Numbered from the stretch's first letter, positions 34,301 through 45,904 are shown. The stretch is DNA of 64,000 nt from Acanthosepion esculentum (GCA_964036315.1 OZ038479.1:56948746-57012745); one strand, 5' to 3'. The notes: generated by a model not told the origin, from the sequence alone. Program-made: numbers and translations.

Positions 34301-34548
34301 CAAGGAACCAAATCTTGTCTAACACCGCTTAATTTCTTTTGTACTCATAATTATATCAAGCGAAATATTTTTCTAAAAAGTAATTTCACATTTGTATCGT
34401 GTTTTTCCATTTATAATTCTTTGTGTAATTCGTTTCATCTTCGACATTATTCTATGAACAATACAAAAATTGCGTAGGTTGGTAGTGAATATCAACAAAA
34501 GAATTTAGGCAGAAAGAAATCATCCAGTTTTGTCTCCTTGTCTGTAAG
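34301..34548 (+). other. Candidate non-coding first exon, zinc-finger copy 4
   Basis: Starts CAAGGAACCAAATCTTGTCT with AACACCGCTTAATTTC, ends with TTTTGTCTCCTTGTCTGTAAG before GTAAGT at 34549-34554. Homologous to 8497, 19740 and 61820. Splicing to 38173 would remove about 3.6 kb. Confidence 0.5.
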
Positions 34549-34554
34549 GTAAGT

Positions 34555-37500
34555 GAAAAAAAAATTTAATAAAAAAAAATTCGTTATTTACTGACTTTTC
34601 TCGACATTATTTTATGTTCTGCTACTGCTGCTGTTGGCTTCATAGAAAAAGAAAATAAATTGATATCATATATTTTAGAGAAATGATACTGTTTTTAGTT
34701 TAGTGTTACTGTTGTGTAATTAGTAATTTCTAAAGAAATTAAACTAGAATAAGTTCACTTTGAAATTTGAAGCAATATGACAGGTATATCGCCAACGAAA
34801 ATTTTCTGTCTTGTCGAAGAAAAATAGTAATTCAAAAGTGAGTTCTTACTATTTTTCGATTTGAATTTTAACTTTTTATTCATTTTTTCAACTATAAGCA
34901 TGGAAAAAGAAACAAAAAACAAAAAATATCCGACTTCCTATCATCATTTCTTTTCAAAAAAATAACCCGGCTATTTCTAAAAAGTTCGATTATTTAAAAA
35001 AAGAACTAAAGCAAAAAAAATGAGAAAAACGAAATAAAAGTATTTTTTAACTTGATGGAATTTTGCTGAAATTATTTTTAGGCAAAAAATTAATTTTTCT
35101 TTATCACTCTCGCCCTTTTTGTGGCATGTTTTCAGTTTCACTTTTTTTTCTCCAAGCAAAAACAAAAAAAAATACTACAGGGTGGTCCGAAAATTATCAC
35201 CCCCTACATAATAATATTTTCTATTTCAGATGGCTGATACAGCTCCTACAGTTTGGAAAAGAGGTAGGGGGTGACACGACTTTCGAACCACCCTGTACAA
35301 CAGTTTGTTTCAGAACTTATTTGTTATATAAAAATAAAATATACTCTCAAACTTTTTAATTTCATTGTTTTAAGTAAAAAATAAACATTAACTTTTAGCA
35401 AAATCCAGTTAATTAATCCTTTTAGGTACCTCCACCCACTGTAGGTACCTCCTCTGATTCGCTAAAAAATTAACATACCATGATGGAAAAAGACTCCAAA
35501 CTTAATAAAAACAAAGTTTTAATGCCAAAGTCTTCATGTTATTATTAAGAAAAAAGACCAAATGAATTTTTTGATTATTAAATTATATTTTTTTATTCTT
35601 TTTAGAACATTCAAAGTTTTAGTTAAAAATCTTGTTTTTTTTTAAAAATTTTGTGTCAGTAGATGGACCAAAAGTTAGTATTTGAAATTTGAGCGTGTTT
35701 TTGTTTTTTCTTCTTTTTGTTTTCTTTTTTTTTTTTTGTCAATCAAAAACACATTGATTTGGAAATCCTTGCAAAAATCAAATAATTCTTGGATTCTAAT
35801 GAAACTTTTAGGATCTATTTGCAAATGAAGTTATTGTAGAAAGGTTTTTCCTTAGGAAATTTGCTACAATCTTAAAACCTGTTCAAATGTCAGATTAGCC
35901 ATTATCTCCATAAACTATGCCTCTTACTCTGTCCCTCTCTCCAATACATTGTACAAAAAAATTGTTTAATTAAAATAACTAATATTATTTCAAATTTTCA
36001 TGTTTTTTTTAATAAATGTACCATAGGTCCTGAGTAAAATTTGAACATAATCCAGAATATATATTTCTCTTGTAAATGTATAAACTTAAATTCAAATCTT
36101 CAAAGGAATTGTTTTTCTTAATGGTACGTAAACATTCATGATTTACCACTATGGTAGCCCATAAACATAAAAAGACAAAATCAATGTACTCCACTTTATA
36201 ACAAACACATAATGCATAGTTGAGATGACCACTTTCACTGTCGCGTCATTTCAGCTTGATTATAAAAATGATTTTTAATAAAAATGAAAATATCTGAGAT
36301 TATGGAGGATTTGTGGTGTCTCTTCCCACCATAAGTACCACCACAAACTTTCTAAATAAAGAAAAACAAACCCGAAAAACACATTTTAAATAATTTAAAC
36401 GTCTTTTTTGAATTTAAATTTTAGTTTTATTTCAAATATCCTAAATCTAATACAAATTAAAAGAAAAGTTAATTTCTCTATATAAATAAACTTTTTATGC
36501 ATTCCTAAAACATTGGCACATTGTTTTCATCACCCATCAATTCCTCCAACTGCCAATGTATACAAAAAAATGTAAAAACCAAATTTAAAATTCTCTTTGA
36601 AATTCAATATTGTTTTGAAGTCTATTAGTAAATCTAATGAATAATTAACTGGATTTTCTGAAAGTAATGTTTTCTTTTTAATGGATGAAAATAACATCTT
36701 ATATACAGGTTAAAGGTTATGCTTGAGATCAAAGGACAATATAAAAACTGTATAATTCCACCCCTGTCCTAAAATGCATGCAAGAAAGTAAAGTTAAAAC
36801 CTCTAGGAATAGAGGAGACCAGCAGGGCAATAATCAAGAATTTGTTATAAATATTTAAAAATAAATTTTCTTCAACCTTTTATAACCAATAGTTTAAGAA
36901 AATATATATTTTTTAATTCTCTACACTTTTATTAAACTTAGTGTAATGAATTAATTTGTAGGCATTAATGTAATTTTTTATATTAATCTGAAAAGAAAAA
37001 CAATTGTTTTAAGAGTAAATTTTAGAAAAATTATGTTATAATATATTTTTTTTTATGTGGAATATTTTCATAATTCTGAAAATTTTCTTGGTGGCAAGGT
37101 GAACCATTTAGGCAAGAAAAATTGGACAATGATTTGTTTTTAAAATTTATAATCTTAAAATAATATCTTTAATTACAGAAGTAAGTATTGATTCTTCTTG
37201 TATACAAGTATTTTTAATTAAAGGCAGGAAAACAAAGATCTATGTAAAAAAAAAAACAGCCAATGGATCAAAAAACAGAGCTTTCAAAAGTAAAATCCTG
37301 GAGAGAGAGAAAAAGAGTCCAGGAGAAAGTAAATAAATATGTATGAATGTATGTATATAAACTTCTCAAGTTGTCAGCTGGTTGCATTTCAGCTTTAGTT
37401 AGGTCAGGATGACCACATCATCAGAGAATGGACTAAATTAATTCATCGATTGTGATTTGGGGTGATTTTCCATTCTGTTTTATACATCTCTGGGTGTCCA

Positions 37501-38173
37501 TTTTGAAAGTGCCATTTAGATTCCCGTTCGCTGATGTTCTTATATCCTGGTTGTGAATGCTTTCTGATTGGCAGTCAGAATATGGCTTTGTAGCCTGGTG
37601 ATTCTAGTTATACATCTATTTTTAAAAAGGAAGAAATAGTTATCCCATTAGTGAAGGTTGTATTGTAGACTTTAGAAGAAATATTTATATATAGTATATA
37701 TATTTTTGGTTCAAGTGTACAGATGTGTGGAATATTTCACTACGTGGTAGCAAAAGCATCTGGTGCTTTTATTCTCACTAACTATACATCCTTGAAAAAA
37801 GAATTGCTTCACTTTGAAATGTTTCTGTGTGTAGCACATTATTGTAGTAAGGAAACACATCCCCAAATGTGTTAATATCCAAAGAAATAGGAAAATAGTT
37901 TTTATAGATGTGATAATTATTACATTGATTCTCATACATCTTTGCGCTGATAAAAAAATTTTATTTATTGGTGAATGTTCCATAGTTAATCTTGTTTCAT
38001 ATGCTCTCAGTTGACTGCTATGACTTTAATCTTCACTGATTACTGCATAATCTTGTTCTTGTGCCTCACTGAACTAGCATTAGAATATAACAACATGCAT
38101 CTATTACTGTATAAATTGATTTAATCTATTATTCAGTGTCACAGTATATATATCTTTTGATTCTTTTTTTCAG
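34555..38173 (+). other. Intron of zinc-finger copy 4
   Basis: AT-rich, non-coding. 35430-35850 (GTACCTCC, CCAAACTTAATAAAAACAAA, AGAAAAAAGACCAAA, AACACATTGATTTGGAAATC) matches 62220-62700 after the last first-exon block, and matches 44780-45145 in reverse complement. Ends in a T-rich tract and CAG at 38171-38173. Confidence 0.5.
35178..35295. mobile_element. 118-bp MITE with TA target site
   Basis: Flanked by TA (35176-35177 and 35296-35297). Ends are CAGGGTGGTCCGAAAATTAT and its approximate inverse TTTCGAACCACCCTG; inner arms share CACCCCCTAC and GTAGGGGGTG. Terminal repeats of about 26-30 bp and a TA duplication point to a Tc1/mariner-type non-autonomous element. Confidence 0.8.
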
Positions 38174-38295
38174 ATGTTTTGGCATGACACTGAACATCAA
38201 CGGGCAAAAAATTATGAATTTTGAAATGTATGGCTTGTCTTTTCTACAAAAACACTTTGAAAATCCATGAAGCATATTGACATTTACTGTGCCAT
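38174..38295 (+). pseudogene. Decayed 5' coding part of zinc-finger copy 4
   Basis: Begins ATGTTTTGGCATGACAC after the splice site, with stops soon after. Just before the intact array the frame reads HLLCHMETYTG, the tail of a degraded finger. Much shorter than in copies 1 and 3, so there has been a deletion. Confidence 0.5.
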
Positions 38296-39240
38296 ATGGA
38301 GACTTACACAGGAGATGAACTACATTCTTGTGAAATATGTGGCTCTTTCTTTGAGCAAATATCTGTTTTGAGAAAGCACATGGATATGCATACAGGAGAA
38401 AAACAATACACCTGTGAAGTTTGTGGATTTGCAGTTTTATATAAGTCACATTTGATGACACATATGAGAACACACACAGGAGAAAAACCCTATTCTTGTG
38501 AAGTTTGTGGATCAGCATTTTCACAGAAGTCAAGTTTGATGTACCATATGCGAACACACACTGGAGAAAAACCATATTCTTGTGAAGTTTGTGGATCTGC
38601 ATTTTCACTTAAATCACATTTGGTGAGACATATGCGAACACACACTGGAGAAAAACCATATTCTTGTGAAATTTGTGGCTTTGAATTTTCAGTCAAGTCA
38701 CACTTGGTGAGGCATATGCGAATACACACTGGAGAAAAACCATATGCTTGTGAAATTTGTGGATCAGCATTTTCACTGAAGGACTATTTGTTACATCATA
38801 TGAGTACACACACAGGAGAGAAACCATATTCTTGTGATGTTTGTGAATCTGCATTTTCACAGAAGACGCATTTGGTCAGGCACAGGCAGACACACACTAA
38901 AGAGAAACCATATTCTTGCATAGTTTGTGGAGTTGCATTTTCACGGAAGTCACATTTGGAATATCATATGCGAACGCACACTGGAGAAAAACCATATTCT
39001 TGTGACGTTTGTGGATCTAAATTTTCAGTTAAGTCAAACTTGGTGAACCATATGCGCACACATACTGGAGAGAAACCATATGCTTGTGAACTTTGTGAAT
39101 CTGCATTTTCACAGAAGTCACATTTGATCAGGCACATACAAATACACACTGGAGAGAAACCTTACTCTTGTGAAATTTGTGAATCTGCTTTTTCACGGAA
39201 GTCAAATTTAATGTCCCATATGCGAACTCATACTGGATAG
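38296..39240 (+). CDS. C2H2 zinc-finger protein, 11-finger array (copy 4)
   Basis: A 314-residue open frame with 11 C2H2 fingers at 10-314 after a nine-residue finger remnant (METYTGDEL). All ligands are kept. Helix residues -1 to 6 are QISVLRK, YKSHLMT, QKSSLMY, LKSHLVR, VKSHLVR, LKDYLLH, QKTHLVR, RKSHLEY, VKSNLVN, QKSHLIR and RKSNLMS. Finger 7 has HRQTH and TKEKP in its linker. It stops inside the last linker (THTG then TAG) where copy 3 reads on. Fingers 10-11 match fingers 8-9 of copy 3. The start Met is the linker Met of a broken finger. Conserved AATAAA at 39381-39386. Probably a sequence-specific DNA-binding protein if expressed. Confidence 0.8.
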   Translation: METYTGDELHSCEICGSFFEQISVLRKHMDMHTGEKQYTCEVCGFAVLYKSHLMTHMRTHTGEKPYSCEVCGSAFSQKSSLMYHMRTHTGEKPYSCEVCGSAFSLKSHLVRHMRTHTGEKPYSCEICGFEFSVKSHLVRHMRIHTGEKPYACEICGSAFSLKDYLLHHMSTHTGEKPYSCDVCESAFSQKTHLVRHRQTHTKEKPYSCIVCGVAFSRKSHLEYHMRTHTGEKPYSCDVCGSKFSVKSNLVNHMRTHTGEKPYACELCESAFSQKSHLIRHIQIHTGEKPYSCEICESAFSRKSNLMSHMRTHTG

Positions 39241-39640
39241 AATCCATATTCTTGTAAAATCTGTAATGCATCATCTTCATATTCTACAGAAGGAACCTGA
39301 AAAGGCATGTGTAAGCACAGACTGCTAATAGAGCTTAGTCATGTGAATCAATATTTTCTTTTACTCATGTCTCCTTTAAAAATAAACATAAAATATAAAT
39401 CATATTTGCGTTGAGTTTGTTGATCAACATTTTCATTGAATGTAAGTATAAAAAAAATTTGCAAAGGTCATTATATTCTGTTTTTGTTAATTCCTCTCCT
39501 GATATTGTCCCCTATCTTTAATGTTTACTTTCCTAATATTATCCCACACTTGGTAACCTCCCCTGTGACTTAGTGGCTTTATTGCCTTACTTTGGTTGAA
39601 ATCATTAAGAAAATATATAAACGTTCCTTTACTAATGTGT
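39241..39640 (+). other. 3' flank of copy 4
   Basis: A decayed extra finger (CTTGTAAAATCTGTAATGC) lies at about 39251-39275, followed by sequence shared with copy 3 including CTTAGTCATGTGAATCAATA and AATAAA at 39381. Confidence 0.5.
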
Positions 39641-40054
39641 GTTAGAATCAACTTCAAATTAGACCTCATTCTGGTTCACTCCACATCAAAACCTGCCATC
39701 AGGATGTGAATGTTATGAAAGTAAAATTTTAAATTTGCTCTCTGTGCAATGGCTCTGATCATCACATCCAGCTCTCAAATCAGAAAACAAACAAATAAAA
39801 TTTAAATGTCAGAGCCAATACTGAATGTTACTGCTAAAGGAAAAACATGGTAAAAATGCTTGGTAACTCTCAGCTCAGTTCCCAAAGAGTTCACAGCAGC
39901 CTCTTGGCTAAGAAACTTGAAAGAAGCTTCAACATTAGACCATGTACACAAGCAACTCACTCATCATTGAGATCAGACTTGTTTGCTCACAAGCATCGCC
40001 TCCCTCACCTACAACAAACATTCTACCTTGATCCATTTTACTCGTGGGAAAGAT
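39640..40054 (+). repeat. Duplicated zinc-finger 3' flank, block A (second copy)
   Basis: Paralogue of 24480-24900: AATTAGACCTCATTCTGGTT, CATCACATCCAGCTCTCAAA, TACCTTGATCCATTTTACT. Confidence 0.6.
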
Positions 40055-40990
40055 TTATTTTAGCATATCTTGTCTCCTTTTCTTTCTGTCTGTCATGAGG
40101 ACACATTTGGTTGGGCACATGCAAACATATACTAGAGATAAATCATATTTGTATGTAGTTTGCAGAGATGCATTTTCATGGCAGTTACATTTGGTATACC
40201 ATATGCAAACAGGAACTGGAGAAAAACCATATTCTTGTAAAGTTTGTGGATCTGCATTTTCAGGCAAGTCACATTTGGTGAGCCGTATGCGAACACATAC
40301 AGGAGAGAAACCATACTCTAGTGAACTTTATGAATCTGCATTTTCACAGAAGTCACATTTGATCAGGCACATGCAAATAAACACAGGAGATAAACCTTCA
40401 GTCAGTTATGTGCAATGCATGATACATGCTTAGGTGATCATTTCTTTCTGGAGTAGACCAGTTGCCATCCAAGGCTATAGAACCTGGTCTGTCCTGATAT
40501 TGCTGGGGGGAGAAGAGGAGGATTCCAATTGGAATTCGAATTTGGCTCTCCGATTCTACAATCCAAGTAACTATCCATTACTCCACCATGCTTCAAATTC
40601 CAGTTGAATCCATTACATTCACTTACATGCTAATATCTTTGGGAAAGGTATGACTTCTCTTCTTCTCCCCCAGCTATGTGTAAACAGCAGGACAGACCTG
40701 GTTCTATAGCCTTGGATTGCAACTGGTCTACCTCAGAAAGAAATGGCAAACTACTGTGGGAAAAAATCTGCCTCGTCAGTCATGTATTGAAAGATACATG
40801 ATCGCCGAAGTGTATATCACAAATGGCACATAACTGAGCGAAACCTTACTCTTGTGAAACCTGCTTTTTCACAGAAGTCATGTTTAATGTCTCGTATGCA
40901 AACTTATATTGGATAGAAACTATATTTTGTAAAATCTGTCACATTATTTTTTCATATTCTTCAGGTACACGGGAAACCTTAAAATCACAT
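40055..40990 (+). pseudogene. Zinc-finger pseudogene split by a SINE dimer
   Basis: 40055-40398 is an open stretch with ruined fingers: YLYVVCRDAF (first Cys lost), LVSRMRTH (His replaced by Arg), YSSELYESAF (both Cys lost). No finger keeps all four ligands. The array resumes at 40841 with AAACCTTACTCTTGTGAAAC and a shortened final finger, then 3' flank like copies 3 and 4 (CTTAGTCATGTGAATGAATA). Compared with 22734-22820 in copy 3, the inserted SINE sequence lies exactly in the linker before the last finger. Confidence 0.7.
40399..40840. mobile_element. Head-to-head SINE dimer
   Basis: 40399-40591 is a minus-strand SINE (its head CTATCCATTACTCCACCATG at the inner end) and 40592-40840 a plus-strand SINE beginning at box B (TTCAAATTCCAGTTG). 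Both outer ends are SINE tails (CAGTCAGTTATGTGC and GCACATAACTGAGC). AAACCTT flanks both sides (40392-40398 and 40841-40847), a likely target-site duplication. Confidence 0.7.
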
Positions 40991-41039
40991 GTAAGCAGAC
41001 ATTGTTTATAAAGCTTAGTCATGTGAATGAATATTTTAA

Positions 41040-41520
41040 CATTTTAAAAAATTAGCTTTTGTTTTTTCTGCTGATTTTTATACTGTGTACTTGTATAGAC
41101 TTTATATATTGTAGTGAATAGTGTGTTACCTATCATTTGTCAGCCGCATAAGTAAATATTTAAACAATTTTTCATATTTTCCTAAGTAGGTATTCCAAAC
41201 ACCCCTAGTTTACACTGAAAATTTATGTCAAAGTTGTGAAATATCCTTCCATGTCAACTGCTGCTATCTCATTTATTTTCATGGTTATCTTGATAATATT
41301 AGTATGTACACAAAGTTTAATCTTTTCTCTATCTGAAGATACAATTCTTTTTCATGTATGATGATATTTTTTTTATTCCAATCTCTTTAAATTGTCACTG
41401 TTTCAAAGTTGGAAATTTCATTGATTGTTTTTCAGACTTGTTTCACACTGAGCTATCTCTCCCTACCAGTATCAAAATAGTAAGATGACTAGCTTTTATT
41501 CCCCATCTCTTTAGAACAGT
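41040..41520 (+). repeat. Duplicated zinc-finger 3' flank, block B (second copy)
   Basis: Paralogue of 25380-25860, with ATTGTAGTGAATAGTGTG, AGTAAATATTTAAACAA and CCAAACACCCC in the same order. Confidence 0.6.
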
Positions 41521-42290
41521 AAAGAAAACATACTCTTTGCCAGGATGTATAAAGTCTGAAGAGAAAAGAACTCATAATGGAACAAAGAAAAGTGCTTCAG
41601 TCGTAGAATTAATATATTTGAGAAATCTTCCATGGCAGCAGATAGAAAGAAACCTACAATTGCCTGGATGTATAAAGTCTGAAGAGAAAAACAATCATAA
41701 TGGAGAATAAATGAAGATTTGTTTCTACAGTGAAATTAACACATTGAAGAACCCTTCCATGGCAACAGATAGAAACCTATAATATAGAAAAGATCAAAGA
41801 AAATGCAGTAAAGAAAACATACTCTTTGCCTGGATGTATAAAGTCTGAAGAGAAAAGCTATCAGAATGGGACAAAGAAAAGGTGCTGCACCAATGGCGTT
41901 AACATATTGAAGAACACTTCCATGTTAACAGATAGAAACCTACAACACAGAAAAGATCAGAGAAAACATGCTCTTTGCCAGGATGTATAAAGTCTGAAGA
42001 TAAAAACAATCATAATGGAACAAAGAAATCGTGCAGCAACAGTGGAATTAATACATTTCCATGAGATCAGATAGAAACCTACAGTATAGAAAAGCTCATA
42101 GAAAACATTCTCTTTGCATGAATGCATAAAGTCTGAAGAGAAAAACAATCAGAATGGAACAAATAAAAGATGCAGCAACAGTGGAATTAAAATAATGGTG
42201 AATTCTTCCAAGGCAACAGAAACAAAATGTATAGAAAAAAATTTTTTTTTACTGATTGATGCATTTTCTACAGCTTATCAACCGTCATAC
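41521..42290. repeat. Tandem array of the 145-bp-type repeat (5 copies)
   Basis: The marker GGATGTATAAAGTCTGAAGA or a close variant occurs near 41545, 41669, 41831, 41979 and 42118; spacing is 124-163 bp. Each unit also has CATAATGGAACAAAGAAA and ACAGATAGAAACCTACA. Related copies lie at 18231-18376, 18880-19195 and 26206-26350. No coding frame is conserved. Confidence 0.75.
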
Positions 42291-42554
42291 AGAAAAGACA
42301 CATGATTACTCCACAGTTTGTACTTGATACATCCAAATAGCTTGCAACTAGATTGAAGGAGTCAACTAGAATAGAAAGAAGAGTATGATTAACAATGTAT
42401 TTTCTAATCAGATTATTTAACTTGCACACAATTTTCCCTAACACTTCTCACTTCTAGAACTCTCTTCCAGCTTCTTGCTTTTGGGTCAAATTTGATCTTC
42501 AAATGTTGTTATCTTCTCTCTTAATTCCTGTTCTTATATTGTTCCATCTCCTTA
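42291..42554 (+). repeat. Duplicated 3' flank remnants
   Basis: 42300-42420 resembles 27140-27270, and 42440-42550 resembles 23450-23560 (TCTTCAAATG, TTAATTCCTGTTCTTAT). Confidence 0.5.
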
Positions 42555-42850
42555 ATAACGGTTTGGTTCGTTTGTTTAATGGCATATCAATTCCTTATGG
42601 GTCATTTAATGCTGAAATTTTATTTTCTTGGGAGCTTTGGTAAGTTTTGTTTTTCCAAAAATATACTGCTGGCAATTTTTTATAATGTAGTTTTAGATTT
42701 TTCATGTTTTGACCTCAGTTTGGGGGTTCACTATTTGCTCATAGCTGGTACCCTAACAGGTGCTACCTCCCTGGGAACAACAGCAATTCCACATTCCTAA
42801 AAACCTTCCAATCAGAAGCCTTGCAGCTGAATGATACCCAGAACAACTCC
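42555..42850. mobile_element. Partial copy of the 4640-5530 foldback element
   Basis: GGCATATCAATTCC, TGGGGGTTCACTATTTGCTC, CCCTAACAGGTGCTACC and ACAGCAATTCC follow the order of 4870-5190; the right inverted arm is missing. Confidence 0.6.
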
Positions 42851-42959
42851 TTAATAATGATTTTTTTCCTAATATTATCCACCATTTAGTGGCTTTATTG
42901 CCTTACTTGGAATGAAATGATTAAAAAATATGTATATATCCTATAAACATTGTTTTTCA

Positions 42960-43560
42960 AGATATTCTGTAATGTGTGCTTCAAATTAGACCTCTTTCTG
43001 ATTCACTCAATGTTAAAATCTGCTGTCTTGATGTGAATGCTATAAAAGTAAATTTAACTATAAAACAGTTCCCAGTAGCCTCTCAGTGAACTAATCTGAC
43101 ACAAGCTTTTTCAATGCTAGGCCAGTATAAGTGAATGAAGTGCATATATCCCCAAAGGCAACAGCTAATAACAAGAATAATAGACTGAGCTGTATACAGT
43201 ATTTTCAAGATTAGACTCCTTTGTCCATGAACATAATCTCCCTCAATCACAAGAGACATTCTACCATGATTAGTTTTTATTTGTAATAAAGATAGTTTTA
43301 TTTTAGCATATGTTGTTTCCTTTTCTTTCTGCCAGAATTGAAAGTTGTATTAAAAGTAATGATATTCCACCTCGCAAGGGGCAGGTGACTTATTGACACT
43401 AATAACACTTACAGAAAGGCTACAGAAACTCCATAGTTTGTACTGGAGATATCCAATTAGCTTGCAAGCAAGTTGACTGAGTTGATGGAGTACACTAAAA
43501 TAGAAAGAAGTGTATAGTTGAGGATGTAATTTCTCATCAGATTTATTTAAATATATGTAA
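42960..43560 (+). repeat. Duplicated zinc-finger 3' flank, block A (third copy) and flank
   Basis: 42965-43325 matches 24500-24900 with deletions (AATTAGACCTCTTTCTGATT, TCTACCATGATTAG). 43375-43550 matches 27090-27270. Confidence 0.55.
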
Positions 43561-43874
43561 ATAAATCTAAAAACATGTCTGTGTAACTTATGGGGTCACT
43601 CTAGCCAGATTGTAGGTGGAAAAATAAAATCCGAGTGTTGTGTCCACAAATACAACACAAAATAATAAACAACGTGAGGAAATGATCTTCGCAGAAAAAG
43701 AAGGCCAAGCTAAATATCACAATGACATTTATACAGGCAGGTACATATATTTACATGTTGAAAATCAATGTTTGTTGTGGCCATGAAGGGACTAATAGTT
43801 TGAGTCTTCAAAATGATTTGTCACAATTGAGTCTACATAGTTTCAAAGTGTTTTTGTGACAATGAAGAGACCAA

Positions 43875-44062
43875 TAGTTTCACAAAAGTCAAGTCTGGTG
43901 TGCCATATTCAAACACACACTAGAGAGAAAACATATTCTTGGGAAAATTGTGGCTTTGAATTTTCAGTCACGTCACATTTGAAAGAAAAATCATATACTT
44001 GTGAAGTTTGTGGATCAGCATTTTCACGGAAAGTAAATTTAGTAACACATGTGCATTAGGTT
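43875..44062 (+). pseudogene. Zinc-finger relic
   Basis: Reads SQKSSLVCHIQTHTREK, then YSWENCGFEFSVTSHLKEK (first Cys lost, His pair deleted), then [21 protein letters not shown] and a stop. The last partial finger keeps both Cys and one spacing-correct His. It is bounded by AT-rich sequence, with no gene structure left. Confidence 0.7.
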
Positions 44063-45150
44063 CCAAATAAAATAAAGGATTGCCTTTCAAACATTTTTTT
44101 ATCAAAATATAACTCACAAAAAAGAACAAAGAAACTTGAACAAGATTAAAAGGTTAAATAAAAGCAAATTATTTTTTTTAACTAAGTAAAACTAAAAGGT
44201 TTATGAGCATAAGGTGGACAGCACTTGAAAAACATAACCTTTTAATGATCATGTTGCATATGAAACACCATACTTAAAAAAAAATGAACATTTAAACAAA
44301 AAAATTATTTAATTATTGTAAAAATCTTTGGTAGGATTATTTGTATTAAGCTTTTCAATTTTCGTTTAGTAAATATCACCTAAGCTTAATAACTTAATAA
44401 CCTAACTTTGATGATGTTTGGAAGAAATTTAAAACATTTTTTAATCTTTATAATTAAAAAAAGAGAAATGCAAACAATTCTTGTAAAAATTCATTATTCA
44501 TTGAAAAAATTTTCTTAATGTCCTTAATATATATTATTTATAAAAAAATTAAAAACTTATCTAATTAAATAATTAGATAGTTTTATTAAAAATTTTAGTT
44601 TACAATTTTGAGCAGATTTTAGGGAACTTGTAATAGTTTTAAAAAAACTGTTGATTTATATTCTTCAAGGAGTCCTGCTTTTAATTAATAAAAACCATGT
44701 TATTGACGATTTTTAAATTCTAGAAAAATGTATGAAATTAATTAAGTTGGGGGTGTAACGCATGTAAAAATATATTTTTACCAAGATTTTCTAAAAATAA
44801 TAATTAAAAAATAAATTCATTCATTTGTGAATAAGTCCTGGAAGTTTCATTAAAATCCAACAATTGTTTGATTTTTGCAAGAATTTCCAAATTAATGTGT
44901 TATTTTACTGGAAAACTGGTATGAAAATATCCATTACTGGCTCTGTTACACGATTGATGCATAAATCAAGATTTTTAACCTAAATTTTAAATGTGTTAGA
45001 AAAGAGTAAAGATTTTTTAAAAATACCTTGGTCTTTCCTCTTAATAATAACAAACATTTTGATAATGAATCTTTGTTTTTATTAAGTTTGGGACCTTTTT
45101 TCATGATTCTTTAAAGTCATGCTGTTTTTTAGTGATAAAGTGCACCTATC
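44063..45150. other. AT-rich non-coding sequence with inverted intron copy
   Basis: 44780-45145 is the reverse complement of intron sequence found at 35430-35850 and 62290-62700 (AAATTAATGTGTT, TACCTTGGTCTTTCCTCTTA, ATTAAGTTTGGG). An inversion or inverted duplication of part of a zinc-finger gene is inferred. Confidence 0.5.
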
Positions 45151-45154
45151 TATA

Positions 45155-45560
45155 TTTAGAGCACCATGTTGAAATACACACAGAGGAAAAACAATTTTAT
45201 TGTAAAGTTTGTGGATCTGAATTTTCATAGAAATCATCTTTGGAATGCCAAATACATATTACAAAGAAACCATATCTTTGTGAAGGTTATAGGCCTGCAT
45301 TTTCACAAAAGTCCTCTTTGGTGCCATATGCAAATACACCATGGAGAGTTTGTGGAAAAGTTATATTTATTACATCATATTCAAAGCCACACTGGAGAAA
45401 AGACATAATTTTGTGAGAATTGTAGTTTGGCATTTTTAGACAAGTCTGCTTTGTTGTGCCACATGCAAATATATACTGGGGATAAACCATATTCTCATGA
45501 AATATTGTAGATTTGGATTTTCAAGGCATTTGTGGTTTGGAAATCAGATGTGAACACACC
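45155..45560 (+). pseudogene. Zinc-finger relic, about four ruined fingers
   Basis: Finger DNA is recognisable (ATTGTAAAGTTTGTGGATCT near 45199, CTGCATTTTCACAAAAGTCC near 45295, AAGCCACACTGGAGAAAAG near 45391, ATACTGGGGATAAACCATAT near 45473) but with stops, frame shifts and missing ligands throughout. 3' flank homology to copies 1 and 3 follows at 45795-45900. Confidence 0.7.
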
Positions 45561-45904
45561 TACGTTATAAAAAAATCATTATGCAAATAAATATTTTTCA
45601 AACATTTTTTATTCAAATATGAACCTGGTAATGTACAAAACACATAATTTTCTTATTACTGTATTTATATTTTTATTGAAGCTGCATATAAAAGACATGT
45701 GAAGTGACAACTGAAATGTAAAATTCTTAATTTCTATTGAAATTTGCATTGAAAACACAAAGGCAAAAACTCAACATGAGAAAATATGATGTGTGTTAAT
45801 TTCCTGAAGGTCAGTCAAAAATTTATGCATGCAAAGGCAAACGAGAAGGCAATGCATAAAAATTTTGCAGTGTCTTTTTATACATGAATGAATTAAAAAT
45901 TTAA

